Assembly (NCBI GenBank): GCA_964545875.1
Contig: CAZJHH010000002.1
Span: forward strand, 310,001-374,000
Length of the DNA: 64,000 bases
Reading direction: 5' to 3'
Origin: DAIPKP01 sp964545875
Lineage (GTDB): Bacteria; Synergistota; Synergistia; Synergistales; Aminiphilaceae
Below are positions 34,209 to 41,980 of the stretch, in pieces (position 1 is the first letter of the stretch; each line of letters starts with the position of its first letter). Under the pieces are notes generated by a model, which saw nothing but the letters and a program-made list of their open reading frames with translations, searched no databases and was not told the origin of the DNA. The translations under genes and the position numbers were made by a program.

Positions 34209-34940
34209 TCACTCCTTCTCCTGAATTTTCGCAACCACCAAGGTTCCCACTTTTTTCCCTTCCATGAGGAGGCGCCGCAAATTTCCCGACTTCAGCACGT
34301 TGAATACCACCGAGGGGATACCGTTCTCCATGCAGAGAGAGAAGGCCGCCGCATCCATTACCTTAATCTGCCGTTCCAGGGCTTCTTGATAGGTAAGGGT
34401 TTCAAAAAAATGGGCATCGGGATGGCGCAACGGATCTCTATCATATATACCATCCACCTTGGTTGCCTTCAACAGGCAATCCGCACCAATTTCAGCAGCT
34501 CTGAGAGCCGCGGCAGTATCCGTGGAGAAATAGGGGGATCCCGTACCTGCCGCAAAGATGACTACTCGCCCCTTTTCAAGGTGGCTGATCGCTCTTCGCC
34601 GTATGAAAGGTTCGGCAATCTCCCGCATTTCTATGGCAGTAAGAACCCTTGTCGGAACCCCGATTTGCTCAAGAGCATCCTGAAGGGCCAAGGCATTGAT
34701 CACAGTGGCGAGCATACCCATATTGTCCGCTTGGGCTCGCTCGATGCCTTTCACTGCCGCCTGAATACCCCGAAAAATATTACCTCCCCCCACCACCATG
34801 GCAAGCTGAATTCCTTCGCTTATGGCTTCTCTGATTTCTTTTGCCATTCTATGCACAGTATCGAATTCCAGTCCAAAACGCTGGTCTCCCGCCAGAATTT
34901 CCCCGGAAAGTTTAAGGAGCACTCGGTTATAACATTTCAA
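34209..34940 (-). CDS. pyrH: UMP kinase
   Basis: Phosphorylates UMP to UDP. 243 residues, hexameric amino-acid-kinase-fold family. N terminus VLLKLSGEIL, then MVVGGGNIFRG, DNMGMLATVINALALQ, FAAGTGSPYFSTDTAAALRA and ATKVDGIYDRDP. The start is TTG 34940 (LKCYNRVLLKLSGE), with GAGGAGG 9 nt upstream; the open frame reaches 35075 but the extra residues do not fit the family. Separated from tsf by a strong hairpin, so rpsB-tsf and pyrH-frr may be differently expressed. Confidence 0.95.
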   Translation of the reverse strand: MKCYNRVLLKLSGEILAGDQRFGLEFDTVHRMAKEIREAISEGIQLAMVVGGGNIFRGIQAAVKGIERAQADNMGMLATVINALALQDALEQIGVPTRVLTAIEMREIAEPFIRRRAISHLEKGRVVIFAAGTGSPYFSTDTAAALRAAEIGADCLLKATKVDGIYDRDPLRHPDAHFFETLTYQEALERQIKVMDAAAFSLCMENGIPSVVFNVLKSGNLRRLLMEGKKVGTLVVAKIQEKE

Positions 34941-35099
34941 GAGATAATTCCTCCTCTTTGCTGAAGAAAGAATACCGCCCTTTGACGGTTCATGGATCTT
35001 TTCGAAAACCAGAAAAAAGCTCTCGGCCATCCAGATACAAAAATCTCTAAAACGCCGCTCCCCGGAAATTATCATGCCAAAAAGCTTGGAAAACCTTAC

Positions 35100-35136
35100 A
35101 AAGAAAGAGCGAGGGAGACTCCCTCGCTCTTTCTTT
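35100..35136. terminator. Hairpin terminator between tsf and pyrH
   Basis: Perfect 16-bp stem AAAGAAAGAGCGAGGG / CCCTCGCTCTTTCTTT with a 5-nt loop, 8 bp after the tsf stop. On the minus strand the stem ends CTTTCTTTG, giving moderate U-richness; partial read-through into pyrH is likely. Confidence 0.85.
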
Positions 35137-35144
35137 AATTCTAT

Positions 35145-35732
35145 CTATGCTCCGATGGAGAAACGGCTGAACCTTCGAACAACGATATTCTCTCCGAGTT
35201 TGGCAATTTCGTCGGTGACAAGATCTTTGATCTTTTTATCCGGATTTCTCACGTAAGCCTGCTCCAGAAGGCAGCTTTCTTCGTAGAACTTCTGCACCCG
35301 TCCCTCGGCAATTTTGTCTACGATATGCTCAGGCTTACCCTGCTCCAAAGCCTGTTTTCTGTAAATTTCCTTCTCCCGCTCCAAATCTTCTCCGGGAACT
35401 TCCTCGGGAGAAACATAGGTTGGAGAGGCTGCAGCGATATGCATGGCAATCTCTTTGCCCAGATTTTTAAATTCATCCGTCCGAGCCACAAAATCGGTTT
35501 CACAGTTCAGCTCCAGGAGAGTACCCACCTTGCTGTTGGTGTGGATATAGCTGAAAACGCTTCCTTCCGAAGCCTCACGACCAGCCTTTTTGGCGGCCTT
35601 GGCAAGCCCCTTCTCTCTCAGGTAGTCCACAGCCTTCTCGATGTCTTCTCCCACTTCGGCAAGGGCCTTTTTGCAATCCAGAATTCCCGCCCCTGTACGG
35701 GCGCGGAGATCCTTAATAAGTTCCATCGACAT
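35145..35732 (-). CDS. tsf: Translation elongation factor Ts
   Basis: Nucleotide exchange factor for EF-Tu, 195 residues: the short form (as in Thermus) lacking the second half of the core found in the ~280-residue E. coli protein. N-terminal UBA-like LIKDLRARTGAGILDCKKAL, then AKKAGREASEGSV and the TDFVAR motif ELNCETDFVARTDEF. The start ATG has AAGGAGG upstream. It follows rpsB by 6 bp, the universal rpsB-tsf pair. Confidence 0.96.
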   Translation of the reverse strand: MSMELIKDLRARTGAGILDCKKALAEVGEDIEKAVDYLREKGLAKAAKKAGREASEGSVFSYIHTNSKVGTLLELNCETDFVARTDEFKNLGKEIAMHIAAASPTYVSPEEVPGEDLEREKEIYRKQALEQGKPEHIVDKIAEGRVQKFYEESCLLEQAYVRNPDKKIKDLVTDEIAKLGENIVVRRFSRFSIGA

Positions 35733-35738
35733 AATACC

Positions 35739-36584
35739 TTACTCCTCCTTCCAGCCTTTGCGCTCTTCAAGGCCGCGCACAGCCAATTTCTCTCCCGTAT
35801 CTCCATAGGCATCGTGAAGCTTCTCCCGGACTTCAATGTTGGGATCCGCTACTCCAGCGGCACCTTCTTCATGGGAATCGGCATCTTCATAGCCCCCATC
35901 CTCGCCTTGGCGTCCTTCCATCATGGCATTTGCCATAATACTTACCATGAGGCGGATTGCCCGGATAGCGTCGTCATTTCCGGGGATGGGATAGTCGATA
36001 ACCTCGGGATCACAGTTGGTATCCACGATAGCAATGACGGGGATGCCCAATTTTCTGGCTTCGAGAACCGCGTTGACCTCCCGCCGGGGATCCACTACAA
36101 AAAGTGCCTCCGGAAGATCTTTCATATCCTTTATGCCGAGAAGATATTTCTCCAGCTTCGCCAGCTGCTTGCGAAGCTTAATGGCTTCTTTCTTGGGAAG
36201 CGAATCAAGAGAACCGTCTTCATCCATGCGCTGCAGCTCCTGCATACGATTCACCCGGCGGCGAATTGTCTGGAAGTTCGTCAGAAGTCCACCGAGCCAC
36301 CGCTGGTTGATGTAATGTCCCCGGCAACGCAGAGCTTCTTCCCGAATGGTTTCCTGGGCCTGGCGCTTTGTCCCCACAAAGAGGATATCCCCTCCCTGTT
36401 GGGCCATTTCCCGAAGATGAGACGTAGCCCTCTCCAGTCCCTTGACGGTTTTCTGAAGGTCGATAATATATACCCCATTACGCTCCGTGAAAATGTACGG
36501 CTTCATCTTGGGGTTCCAGCGCCGCGTCTGGTGCCCGAAATGGACACCGCATTCCAGCAACTGCTTCATTGATACTACTGCCAT
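35739..36584 (-). CDS. rpsB: 30S ribosomal protein S2
   Basis: 281 residues, with the S2 core LLECGVHFGHQTRRWNPKM, GLERATSHLREMA, WLGGLLTNFQTIRRRV and GIPVIAIVDTNCDPE. The C-terminal ~55 residues form an acidic, low-complexity extension (EDGGYEDADSHEEGAAG). I chose ATG 36584 with GGGAGG upstream; ATG 36569 (MKQLLECG) is a possible alternative. It heads the rpsB-tsf unit and has a promoter at 36705-36734 that faces away from the CsoR-type regulator gene. Confidence 0.96.
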   Translation of the reverse strand: MAVVSMKQLLECGVHFGHQTRRWNPKMKPYIFTERNGVYIIDLQKTVKGLERATSHLREMAQQGGDILFVGTKRQAQETIREEALRCRGHYINQRWLGGLLTNFQTIRRRVNRMQELQRMDEDGSLDSLPKKEAIKLRKQLAKLEKYLLGIKDMKDLPEALFVVDPRREVNAVLEARKLGIPVIAIVDTNCDPEVIDYPIPGNDDAIRAIRLMVSIMANAMMEGRQGEDGGYEDADSHEEGAAGVADPNIEVREKLHDAYGDTGEKLAVRGLEERKGWKEE

Positions 36585-36704
36585 GATACGTACCTCCCGC
36601 AATATGGTTTTTTGGATCCCTCCGTGAAAATCCCCTGTCCGAAGAACCCCGTTTCAAGGGGCACCCCTTCAGACATCATTCCACGTGTGTGATCAGCGTT
36701 GCAG

Positions 36705-36734
36705 AGTATATCATACCATTGTATTGACCTGCAA
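36705..36734 (-). promoter_or_regulatory. Probable rpsB promoter
   Basis: Minus-strand TTGCAG (plus 36729-36734), 18-bp spacer, TATACT (plus 36705-36710). The -35 hexamer shares base 36729 with the plus-strand -35 box of the divergent regulator gene. Confidence 0.6.
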
Positions 36735-36755
36735 GAAAGGTTACAGATACAATGG
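36716..36755. promoter_or_regulatory. Inverted repeat CCATTGTAT-N22-ATACAATGG in the rpsB/regulator divergent promoter region
   Basis: Perfect 9-bp arms at 36716-36724 and 36747-36755. The right arm covers the regulator's -10 box (TACAAT, 36748-36753); the -35 boxes of both promoters lie at or inside the edges. It could be the operator of the CsoR/CstR-type protein, or a by-product of mirrored -10-like sequences. Confidence 0.5.
36724..36753 (+). promoter_or_regulatory. Promoter of the CsoR/CstR-type regulator
   Basis: TTGACC (36724-36729), 18-bp spacer, TACAAT (36748-36753), 43 bp before ATG 36797. Confidence 0.65.
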
Positions 36756-36796
36756 AGATGTTTTTTCGCGTACCCACCATAAGGAGGCTCGAAAGG

Positions 36797-37111
36797 ATGA
36801 TAAAGAAATCCTTGACGCACCAGATCGATACGCTCCCTCAGGATCGAAAAGCCATGCTCAACCGGCTTAAAAGAGTGGAAGGGCAACTTCGAGGGATTCA
36901 ACGCATGATCATCGAAGGAGAGCAGTGTCAGCCCATACTCGTACAACTTTCCGCAGCCCGCAGGGCCATGCAGCAAGCCTGCGTGGAAGTTGTCAAGGGA
37001 TATATGAAACGTTGCGTGCAGGAAGGAACGGAGGCTCCCGAGGAAGAGCTGGAAAAGCTTGTAAGGGCTCTGGTGGATATGGCTCCTCCTCCTGGAGAAG
37101 AAACTCCCTGA
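36797..37111 (+). CDS. CsoR/CstR-family metal- or persulfide-sensing repressor
   Basis: 104-residue all-helical DNA-binding protein of the DUF156/CsoR family (RLKRVEGQLRGIQRMI, then LSAARRAMQQACVEVVKGYM). The sensing cysteines are C44 and C73, spaced 29 residues as in CsoR, but the copper-ligand His expected 25 residues after the first Cys is Y69. Loss of that His with both Cys kept is the pattern of CstR, which senses per- and polysulfide. C62 is an extra cysteine. I chose ATG 36797 because AAGGAGG lies 9 nt upstream. No obvious target operon follows on the same strand, only a terminator. Confidence 0.85.
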   Translation: MIKKSLTHQIDTLPQDRKAMLNRLKRVEGQLRGIQRMIIEGEQCQPILVQLSAARRAMQQACVEVVKGYMKRCVQEGTEAPEEELEKLVRALVDMAPPPGEETP

Positions 37112-37172
37112 TTTTTTAAAAATCATTTTTTCTTTCCCGAATTTTTGGAGGAGTTCAAGTCTCCTTCCGTCG

Positions 37173-37206
37173 AAAAGGTGCCCGAAATCCGTTTCGGGCA
37201 CCTTTT
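37173..37206. terminator. Bidirectional terminator between the regulator and an unknown gene
   Basis: Perfect 15-bp stem AAAAGGTGCCCGAAA / TTTCGGGCACCTTTT with a 4-nt loop, followed on the plus strand by CTTTTTT. On the minus strand the stem ends in CACCTTTTCG. It serves both convergent genes. Confidence 0.92.
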
Positions 37207-37215
37207 CTTTTTTCC

Positions 37216-37698
37216 CTATCTTTCCTGAGACTCCCAAAGATGCTGCACAAACTCCAATTCCGGGCGCTCTCTCCCGGTAAAACAATCCCGAAAAATTCCT
37301 CGTTCACGAACATATACTCTCCAGCAACCCTGAATTTTATCCGTTTGAAGATACGAGAGTATCCCTCGAAACCTTCCTAAAACACCTTGGGTTGCACTTT
37401 GCCGCACTGCTTCCTCAGCCATGGCAAGAAGTCGGGAGTATGAGAAACGGCTGGGATAGCACTTTTCGGGAAGCTCTTCAGGTACCGGAGAAAAAGGGGT
37501 ATCCCAAAAAATTTCCGCATATCCAATATAGGCATCCACGACTACAAGCCCTTTTTTGTACTCCCCCTTGCCGAGAATGCCCCTGACAAGAATCTCTCCG
37601 GGCACGAGCAGTACGGGGAACGCTACCGCATCCTTCCGGTTTTCTACGGGAGAACAAAGGGGCAAACACCCGGAAAAGGGGCCTTCCCAAGGTTCCAT
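37216..37698 (-). CDS. Conserved-looking protein of unknown function
   Basis: 160 residues, no signal peptide, membrane segment or family motif that I recognise. The middle (VPGEILVRGILGKGEYKKG, VVVDAYIGYAEIFWDTPF) is predicted beta-rich and the C-terminal half helical (LLAMAEEAVRQSATQG). Five cysteines are scattered, without a metal-site spacing. I chose ATG 37698 (MEPWEGPF) with GGGAGG 7 nt upstream. It lies 49 bp downstream of the SRP RNA in the same direction and is followed by a terminator. Confidence 0.7.
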   Translation of the reverse strand: MEPWEGPFSGCLPLCSPVENRKDAVAFPVLLVPGEILVRGILGKGEYKKGLVVVDAYIGYAEIFWDTPFSPVPEELPEKCYPSRFSYSRLLAMAEEAVRQSATQGVLGRFRGILSYLQTDKIQGCWRVYVRERGIFRDCFTGRERPELEFVQHLWESQER

Positions 37699-37747
37699 GC
37701 AAATCCCTCCCCACGAATAAATCTTGTTCTTCAATAATCAAGGAATC

Positions 37748-37872
37748 GGCCCCTTGAGGGGGCTTCAGCACCCCCGTGGCACCCGAAAAAATCTGCTTAC
37801 CGTTGCTCCCTTCCGGGCCTGGCGGAGTTCGCAGCATTTCGCCGCACGGGACTGAAACCCCCTCAAGGGGCC
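37748..37872 (-). ncRNA. ffs: Signal recognition particle RNA (small bacterial 4.5S type)
   Basis: On the minus strand the universally conserved domain IV reads CAGGCCCGGAAGGGAGCAAC, with the GGAA tetraloop and asymmetric loop that bind Ffh. The ends pair as GGCCCCTTGAGGGGG with CCCCCTCAAGGGGCC, closing a ~125-nt rod-like hairpin. There is no Alu domain. A good promoter lies just upstream at 37886-37914. It guides secretory and membrane proteins, plentiful in this window, to the translocon. Confidence 0.94.
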
Positions 37873-37885
37873 GCATACGTGGGGC

Positions 37886-37914
37886 AGTATATCATAGCCC
37901 TTGTGGCAAAGCAA
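37886..37914 (-). promoter_or_regulatory. Promoter of the SRP RNA gene
   Basis: Minus-strand TTGCTT (plus 37909-37914), 17-bp spacer, TATACT (plus 37886-37891). Transcription would begin about 7 nt downstream, at the 5' end of the folded RNA. Confidence 0.75.
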
Positions 37915-38083
37915 GAAGAGCCAAGCCATGGCATAGTTTTCAGAGCATGCAAAAAGCTTATTTCCATAAAAATGAATGAGTGGGGCTTCTTTGTGGTTTC
38001 TCCGTAAAATCTTGAAAAACAGCGTATTCTTTCGTAAAAACAATAAAGAAACAGCTAGCTCATCATTGAAAAAAAGAAGTAGC

Positions 38084-38112
38084 TTGGCAAGATCTTCATA
38101 CTCTGATAGGAT
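38084..38112 (+). promoter_or_regulatory. Promoter of the PheC-like gene
   Basis: TTGGCA (38084-38089), 17-bp spacer, TAGGAT (38107-38112), about 100 bp before ATG 38210. The rest of the 38 kb intergenic region up to the SRP promoter shows nothing else. Confidence 0.6.
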
Positions 38113-38209
38113 AACGCGATCATCTCCTTGCTCTGCGAAGCCAGACCTGAGTTTTTCAGAGGGAGATTACGAAAACCCTCGGGTTTTCCAACGTAAAGGA
38201 GGTTTTTCT

Positions 38210-39016
38210 ATGAAGATTCGTCCCAACCTGGCAAAAATTATTGGTGGTTTTTCAGGAATATTTCTTTTTGCACTTCTCTTTTCTCTTTCGGGACAAGTGC
38301 TGGCGGGAGAGCGTCTTGATCGGGTTCTGGAAACAAAAATTCTCAGGGTTGGCACTCCCGGAGACTATCGCCCCTTTTCAATGCTTGATAAGACAACCGG
38401 AACCTATGAAGGGCATGACATCGATGTCATAGAACTTCTCGCTTCCGAACTCGGAGTAACCGTAGAATTTGTTCCCTCTTCCTGGCCTTCTCTGATGGAA
38501 GACTACCAAAAGGATGCCTACGATATCGCAGTAGGAGGCATAACCCGAAGCCTGGCGCGAATGCTCAAGGCCGATTTCCTCCCTCCCTATGCTCCTAATG
38601 GAAAGGTAGCCATCATCAGAAAAGAGGATAAGAATATTCTTACCTCTCTCGAAAAAATGGATGTTTCCGAAAGAACTGTTATCGTAAACCCAGGAGGAAC
38701 AAACGAGAAATTTGTACAGGCCAATTTTAAGAACGCCACGATAGTCGTACATCCCAATAATGCGGAAATCCCCGGGCTTATTGCCGAAGGAAAAGGGGAT
38801 ATGATGATTACCGAAGTTTACGAAGCGGTGCTCTACTCCCGGAAAGACGAAAGGCTGTATGGAGCATTTACGGACAAACCTCTTACAAAAATCAGCTTCA
38901 TGGGTTTTCTGATTCAAAAGGATGACCCCGATTTCCTGCGCGTTATGAATTACCTTTGGAATGATGCGAAACTTCGGGGAGATCTCGAACAACTTTTTGA
39001 AAAATGGCTTAAGTAA
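38210..39016 (+). CDS. pheC: Periplasmic cyclohydrogenase-type binding fold: cyclohexadienyl (arogenate/prephenate) dehydratase-like, PheC
   Basis: 268 residues with a Sec signal peptide (hydrophobic FLFALLFSLSGQVLA, cleavage near residue 32), hence periplasmic. The fold is SBP_bac_3 (periplasmic binding protein), but the sequence shows PheC hallmarks: LDRVLETKILRVGTPGDYRP, SWPSLMEDY, and IVNPGGTNEKF followed by VVHPNN. PheC turns prephenate or arogenate into phenylpyruvate or phenylalanine. No ABC permease or ATPase gene is adjacent, which favours an enzyme over a transport protein. Start ATG follows AAAGGAGG by 7 nt; the open frame back to 37976 has no signal-like start. A simple amino-acid-binding protein is the alternative. 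Confidence 0.8.
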   Translation: MKIRPNLAKIIGGFSGIFLFALLFSLSGQVLAGERLDRVLETKILRVGTPGDYRPFSMLDKTTGTYEGHDIDVIELLASELGVTVEFVPSSWPSLMEDYQKDAYDIAVGGITRSLARMLKADFLPPYAPNGKVAIIRKEDKNILTSLEKMDVSERTVIVNPGGTNEKFVQANFKNATIVVHPNNAEIPGLIAEGKGDMMITEVYEAVLYSRKDERLYGAFTDKPLTKISFMGFLIQKDDPDFLRVMNYLWNDAKLRGDLEQLFEKWLK

Positions 39017-39035
39017 GCAAAGAAACGCATAGCAC

Positions 39036-39071
39036 AAAGAGGCCCCTTTTCTGAGAAAAGGGGCCTCTTTG
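39036..39071. terminator. Bidirectional terminator between pheC and the hydrogenase operon
   Basis: CAAAGAGGCCCCTTTTC pairs with GAAAAGGGGCCTCTTTG around a 2-nt (effectively 4-nt) loop; GTTGTG follows on the plus strand. It ends both convergent transcripts. Confidence 0.88.
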
Positions 39072-39107
39072 TTGTGAGAGCGCTTTGATAAAGAAAAGGG
39101 ATCCGCG

Positions 39108-39725
39108 TTACTCCGCGAGATGGATTACCTTTACGGGGCACGCATCGGCACATGCGGCACAGCCGATGCACTTTTCCGGATCAATGACGTGGGGTTTTTT
39201 GATCTCTCCGGAAATGGCGTGTACCGGGCAAAGACGAGCACACTTGGTGCAGCCGATGCATCCTTCTCCTATCTCGTAAACCGCACGAGCCTCTGCAGCA
39301 CTGCCCTCTTTCCGGGGCTTGTCTCCCGAATCCCTTACGATTTCCGAACACCTTTCGTAGGAGGAGTTCAATCCCTGATCCGTCATCCAAAGACAGGAGA
39401 CGGGGCATACATCCACACACTGTTCACAGAAACAGCAGCGATCCACGTGAATCTGGATCTTTTTTTCCTCCGGCAGAAACTCTATGGCGTTGGCGGGACA
39501 CACCCGAAGGCAAAGCTTACAGCCAATGCACGTCTTTTTGTCGTATCCGATACGTCCTCGGAAATCCTGAGGAATCGTTACCGGAGGATGCAGAGAAATT
39601 TCCCCACGTTCCGCCGCACCGATAGCTTCCGTAAGATTATCCGGAAGATGGGGAGCAAGAAAGGGATTGGTAGCGTTTTCCTGGGTTCCCTGACGCAATA
39701 CCTGAATCATCATTCGGTTGAGCAT
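39108..39725 (-). CDS. mbhN: Hydrogenase polyferredoxin subunit (MbhN/EchF-like) with four [4Fe-4S] motifs
   Basis: Peripheral iron-sulfur subunit that takes electrons from ferredoxin. 205 residues. Residues ~55-115 match MbhN/NuoI/EchF with two cluster motifs (C66,C69,C72,C76 and C97 or C98,C100,C103,C107). Residues ~150-205 add a second 2x[4Fe-4S] ferredoxin-like domain (C156,C159,C162,C166 and C186,C189,C192,C196), joined by a Cys-poor linker. Archaeal MbhN has only the first pair. The start ATG is the last of the operon, 14 bp after mbhM. Confidence 0.92.
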   Translation of the reverse strand: MLNRMMIQVLRQGTQENATNPFLAPHLPDNLTEAIGAAERGEISLHPPVTIPQDFRGRIGYDKKTCIGCKLCLRVCPANAIEFLPEEKKIQIHVDRCCFCEQCVDVCPVSCLWMTDQGLNSSYERCSEIVRDSGDKPRKEGSAAEARAVYEIGEGCIGCTKCARLCPVHAISGEIKKPHVIDPEKCIGCAACADACPVKVIHLAE

Positions 39726-39739
39726 CTTCTCTCCCCTTT

Positions 39740-40732
39740 CTACATGAATATATCGAGAGAAATCAGAATCATTCCGGCTATTCCAAGGCTGGAGACGTTA
39801 AGCCAGTAAAAGCGGGAAGCCTGCCAGATTTTAAAACGTCCGAAGGAAGTCCGAAGCAAGGTAACTCCCAGGATCTGCATAATGAAGACCTTCGCCCAGA
39901 ACCAGAAAAAATCTACAAAGTAGACTCCGAATCCCGAAAAACCGAGCGCTCGCCCCAAAGACCAGGGAAAGAAGATGGCCACCACGAAGGCGCACATGGC
40001 AAGGGTACGAATTGCGAAGGTAAGTTTGAACATGACCAGATTTCGGCCGGAATATTCCGCGATAAGCCCTTCGAGAATTTCCGTCTTTGCCTCGGGAATA
40101 TCCATGGGAACTTTGCCGGTTTCTGCAGGAACCACAGCAAGCAGCGTCACGAGAAGAGCACACATACCCACGACGCCCACCTTTCCCAGGGCACCCCAGA
40201 GAGGCATAATGACATAGGTTTCCGTGCTGAAGGGGTGTCCCGGAAGTCCCAGGCGATACGCCGCCCAGGCGAGAGTGCAGATAACCAAAGCCAGGGGCAG
40301 CTCATAGCTCATCATAAGCACCATTTCCCGCTGAGCTCCCACATTGGCATAAGGTGAGCCGCTGGAAAAGCCTGCCACCACCATGGAAACTGCCGAAAGA
40401 GCAAAGAGATAGATAATGAGAATCATATCTCCGTTGCCCGTGAGGATGGGAGGAAGAGATCCTATGGGAATATAGAGAATTACCATCATGGCCGCCACTG
40501 CCGCAAGCCAGGGAGCGCCGTTAAAGAGCCAGGGAACAGCCCGGCGGGGGACGATGCTCTCTTTACCCATGAGCTTGAGAATATCATACACAGGCTGGAG
40601 CACGGGAGGCCCTATGCGGTTCTGCATCCGGGCATGAACAATTCGGTCCACCCCTTCGTAGATAAGGGCTATGATGATCGAAAGCACCACCAGGGCCATT
40701 CCAGCCACGAATTTCATGAAAAAGAGCATCAT
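39740..40732 (-). CDS. mbhM: Membrane-anchoring hydrogenase subunit (NuoH/EchB/MbhM-like)
   Basis: 330-residue polytopic membrane protein that docks the hydrogenase module onto the ion-pumping membrane arm. Family motifs: ARMQNRIGPPVLQPVYD and DILKLMGKE in the first loop, YELPLALVI, and EAKTEILEGLIAEYSG, the conserved acidic loop of NuoH. About eight membrane segments. I chose ATG 40732, which overlaps mbhL by 4 bp and has AAGGAGG upstream; an ATG follows immediately at 40729. Confidence 0.93.
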   Translation of the reverse strand: MMLFFMKFVAGMALVVLSIIIALIYEGVDRIVHARMQNRIGPPVLQPVYDILKLMGKESIVPRRAVPWLFNGAPWLAAVAAMMVILYIPIGSLPPILTGNGDMILIIYLFALSAVSMVVAGFSSGSPYANVGAQREMVLMMSYELPLALVICTLAWAAYRLGLPGHPFSTETYVIMPLWGALGKVGVVGMCALLVTLLAVVPAETGKVPMDIPEAKTEILEGLIAEYSGRNLVMFKLTFAIRTLAMCAFVVAIFFPWSLGRALGFSGFGVYFVDFFWFWAKVFIMQILGVTLLRTSFGRFKIWQASRFYWLNVSSLGIAGMILISLDIFM

Positions 40733-41967
40733 CCCTGCATCATCCTCCTTGTCTTTTCCCGACAAAGTTCCGTGAGAGCCCGTTTTTCCACAACCTTTTC
40801 CGCCCCGGAGGAGGAATCGGTCACCAGAATCCGTTCCATACAGGATATGCAGGGATCCACACTGTTGATTATAAGAGGAACATCCGCAAGCTCCTGGTTT
40901 CGGAACATCACGGGCCACGCCACAGCGTTGGAGTACGTGGGAGCACGGACACTCCAGGAAGTGATGTTTTCCTCTCCCTTGGTGAGATACACCACATGGG
41001 TATCATCCCCTCGGGGAGCTTCGATAACTCCCATACCCTGACCCTCCGCATTCTTGAGATACGAAAGAAGCTTGGGGATTTTGGGTTCCCACATGAGGTC
41101 TCCCTCGGGGATCCCTTCCAGAATCATGTCGAGGATATCCAGGCTCTGCAAGACTTCCATGGTGCGGACCAGAAACCGGTCGAACACGTCCCCCCGGGCC
41201 TCTCCAAAATAATCTTGGGGAACCACGGGTTTAATGTCGAAGTCTCCGTATGCCTCATAGGGTTGACTGCACCGAAGATCCGCCCGAAGGCCGCTTCCTC
41301 GGGCGGTAGGGCCAAGAGAAACGTAGCGTATTGCGTCCTCCTGGCTGAGCACTCCTACATCTCTCATACGGGCTGCCACGATGGGATCGTCAAAAACGGG
41401 ATCCGTAAAGACGTGAAAGTGTTCCCGATAATAAGCGATTAAATCTCGTACGGCGTTGGCTGTTTCGGGCGTAAGATCCCGTCGCACTCCTCCCACGGTA
41501 CCTACTCCATAGTTGACACGATTTCCCGTAAGAGTTTCGAGGGTGTCCATTACCTTTTCCCGCAATTCCATCCCAAGGTGAAAGGCAGAATCGAAACCAA
41601 TGGTATAGCACGCTACTCCGGCCCAGAGGATATGAGAATGAATCCTCTCAAGCTCCAGCACCAGGCTACGTATATACTGGGCTCTTCTGGGAACCTCGAT
41701 TTTAGCGGCATTCTCCACTGCCCGCACAAAGGCGGTAATATGACAGAAGGAGCATATGCCGCAAATTCGTTCCGCCAGATAGATAACCTGAATGGGATTT
41801 CGTTTCTGAGCCATCACTTCAATGCCCCTATGTACCGCTCCAGGGCGGATGGCGGCATCCACAATCCGCTCTCCATCCACATTGAGCCATGCGGTAATGG
41901 GCTCCTTAAGGCCCACGTGCACCGGCCCGATGGGTATGGTATAGGTCGTTCCTTTTTCCGCTGCCAT
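40729..41967 (-). CDS. mbhL: Group 4 [NiFe] hydrogenase large subunit (MbhL/EchE/NuoD-like)
   Basis: Catalytic subunit, 412 residues. Both nickel-binding pairs are intact: C69 and C72 in ERICGICSFCH, and C373 and C376 in DPCISCMER. This distinguishes it from complex I NuoD and from the sulfur-reducing Mbx/Mbs type, where ligands are lost. GPTARGSGLRADLR and IHSHILWAG match the group 4 enzymes. After the last Cys a ~36-residue tail remains, so whether it is C-terminally processed is unclear; many group 4 enzymes are not. I chose ATG 41967 because AGGAGG lies 9 nt upstream; ATG 41976 abuts that site. Confidence 0.95.
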   Translation of the reverse strand: MAAEKGTTYTIPIGPVHVGLKEPITAWLNVDGERIVDAAIRPGAVHRGIEVMAQKRNPIQVIYLAERICGICSFCHITAFVRAVENAAKIEVPRRAQYIRSLVLELERIHSHILWAGVACYTIGFDSAFHLGMELREKVMDTLETLTGNRVNYGVGTVGGVRRDLTPETANAVRDLIAYYREHFHVFTDPVFDDPIVAARMRDVGVLSQEDAIRYVSLGPTARGSGLRADLRCSQPYEAYGDFDIKPVVPQDYFGEARGDVFDRFLVRTMEVLQSLDILDMILEGIPEGDLMWEPKIPKLLSYLKNAEGQGMGVIEAPRGDDTHVVYLTKGEENITSWSVRAPTYSNAVAWPVMFRNQELADVPLIINSVDPCISCMERILVTDSSSGAEKVVEKRALTELCREKTRRMMQG

Positions 41968-41980
41968 ACTAACCATCCTC

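Noticed and set aside
38210..39016. Plain amino-acid ABC transporter binding protein
   Set aside because: No permease or ATPase genes adjoin and the PheC-specific stretches are present; kept as an alternative in the feature entry rather than the main call.
40729..41967. Interpretation as complex I (nuoBCDHI) instead of a hydrogenase
   Set aside because: NuoD lacks the four nickel-binding Cys; here CGIC and DPCISC are both intact, and the operon includes MrpE-F-G and MbhD/E/I-type genes absent from nuo.
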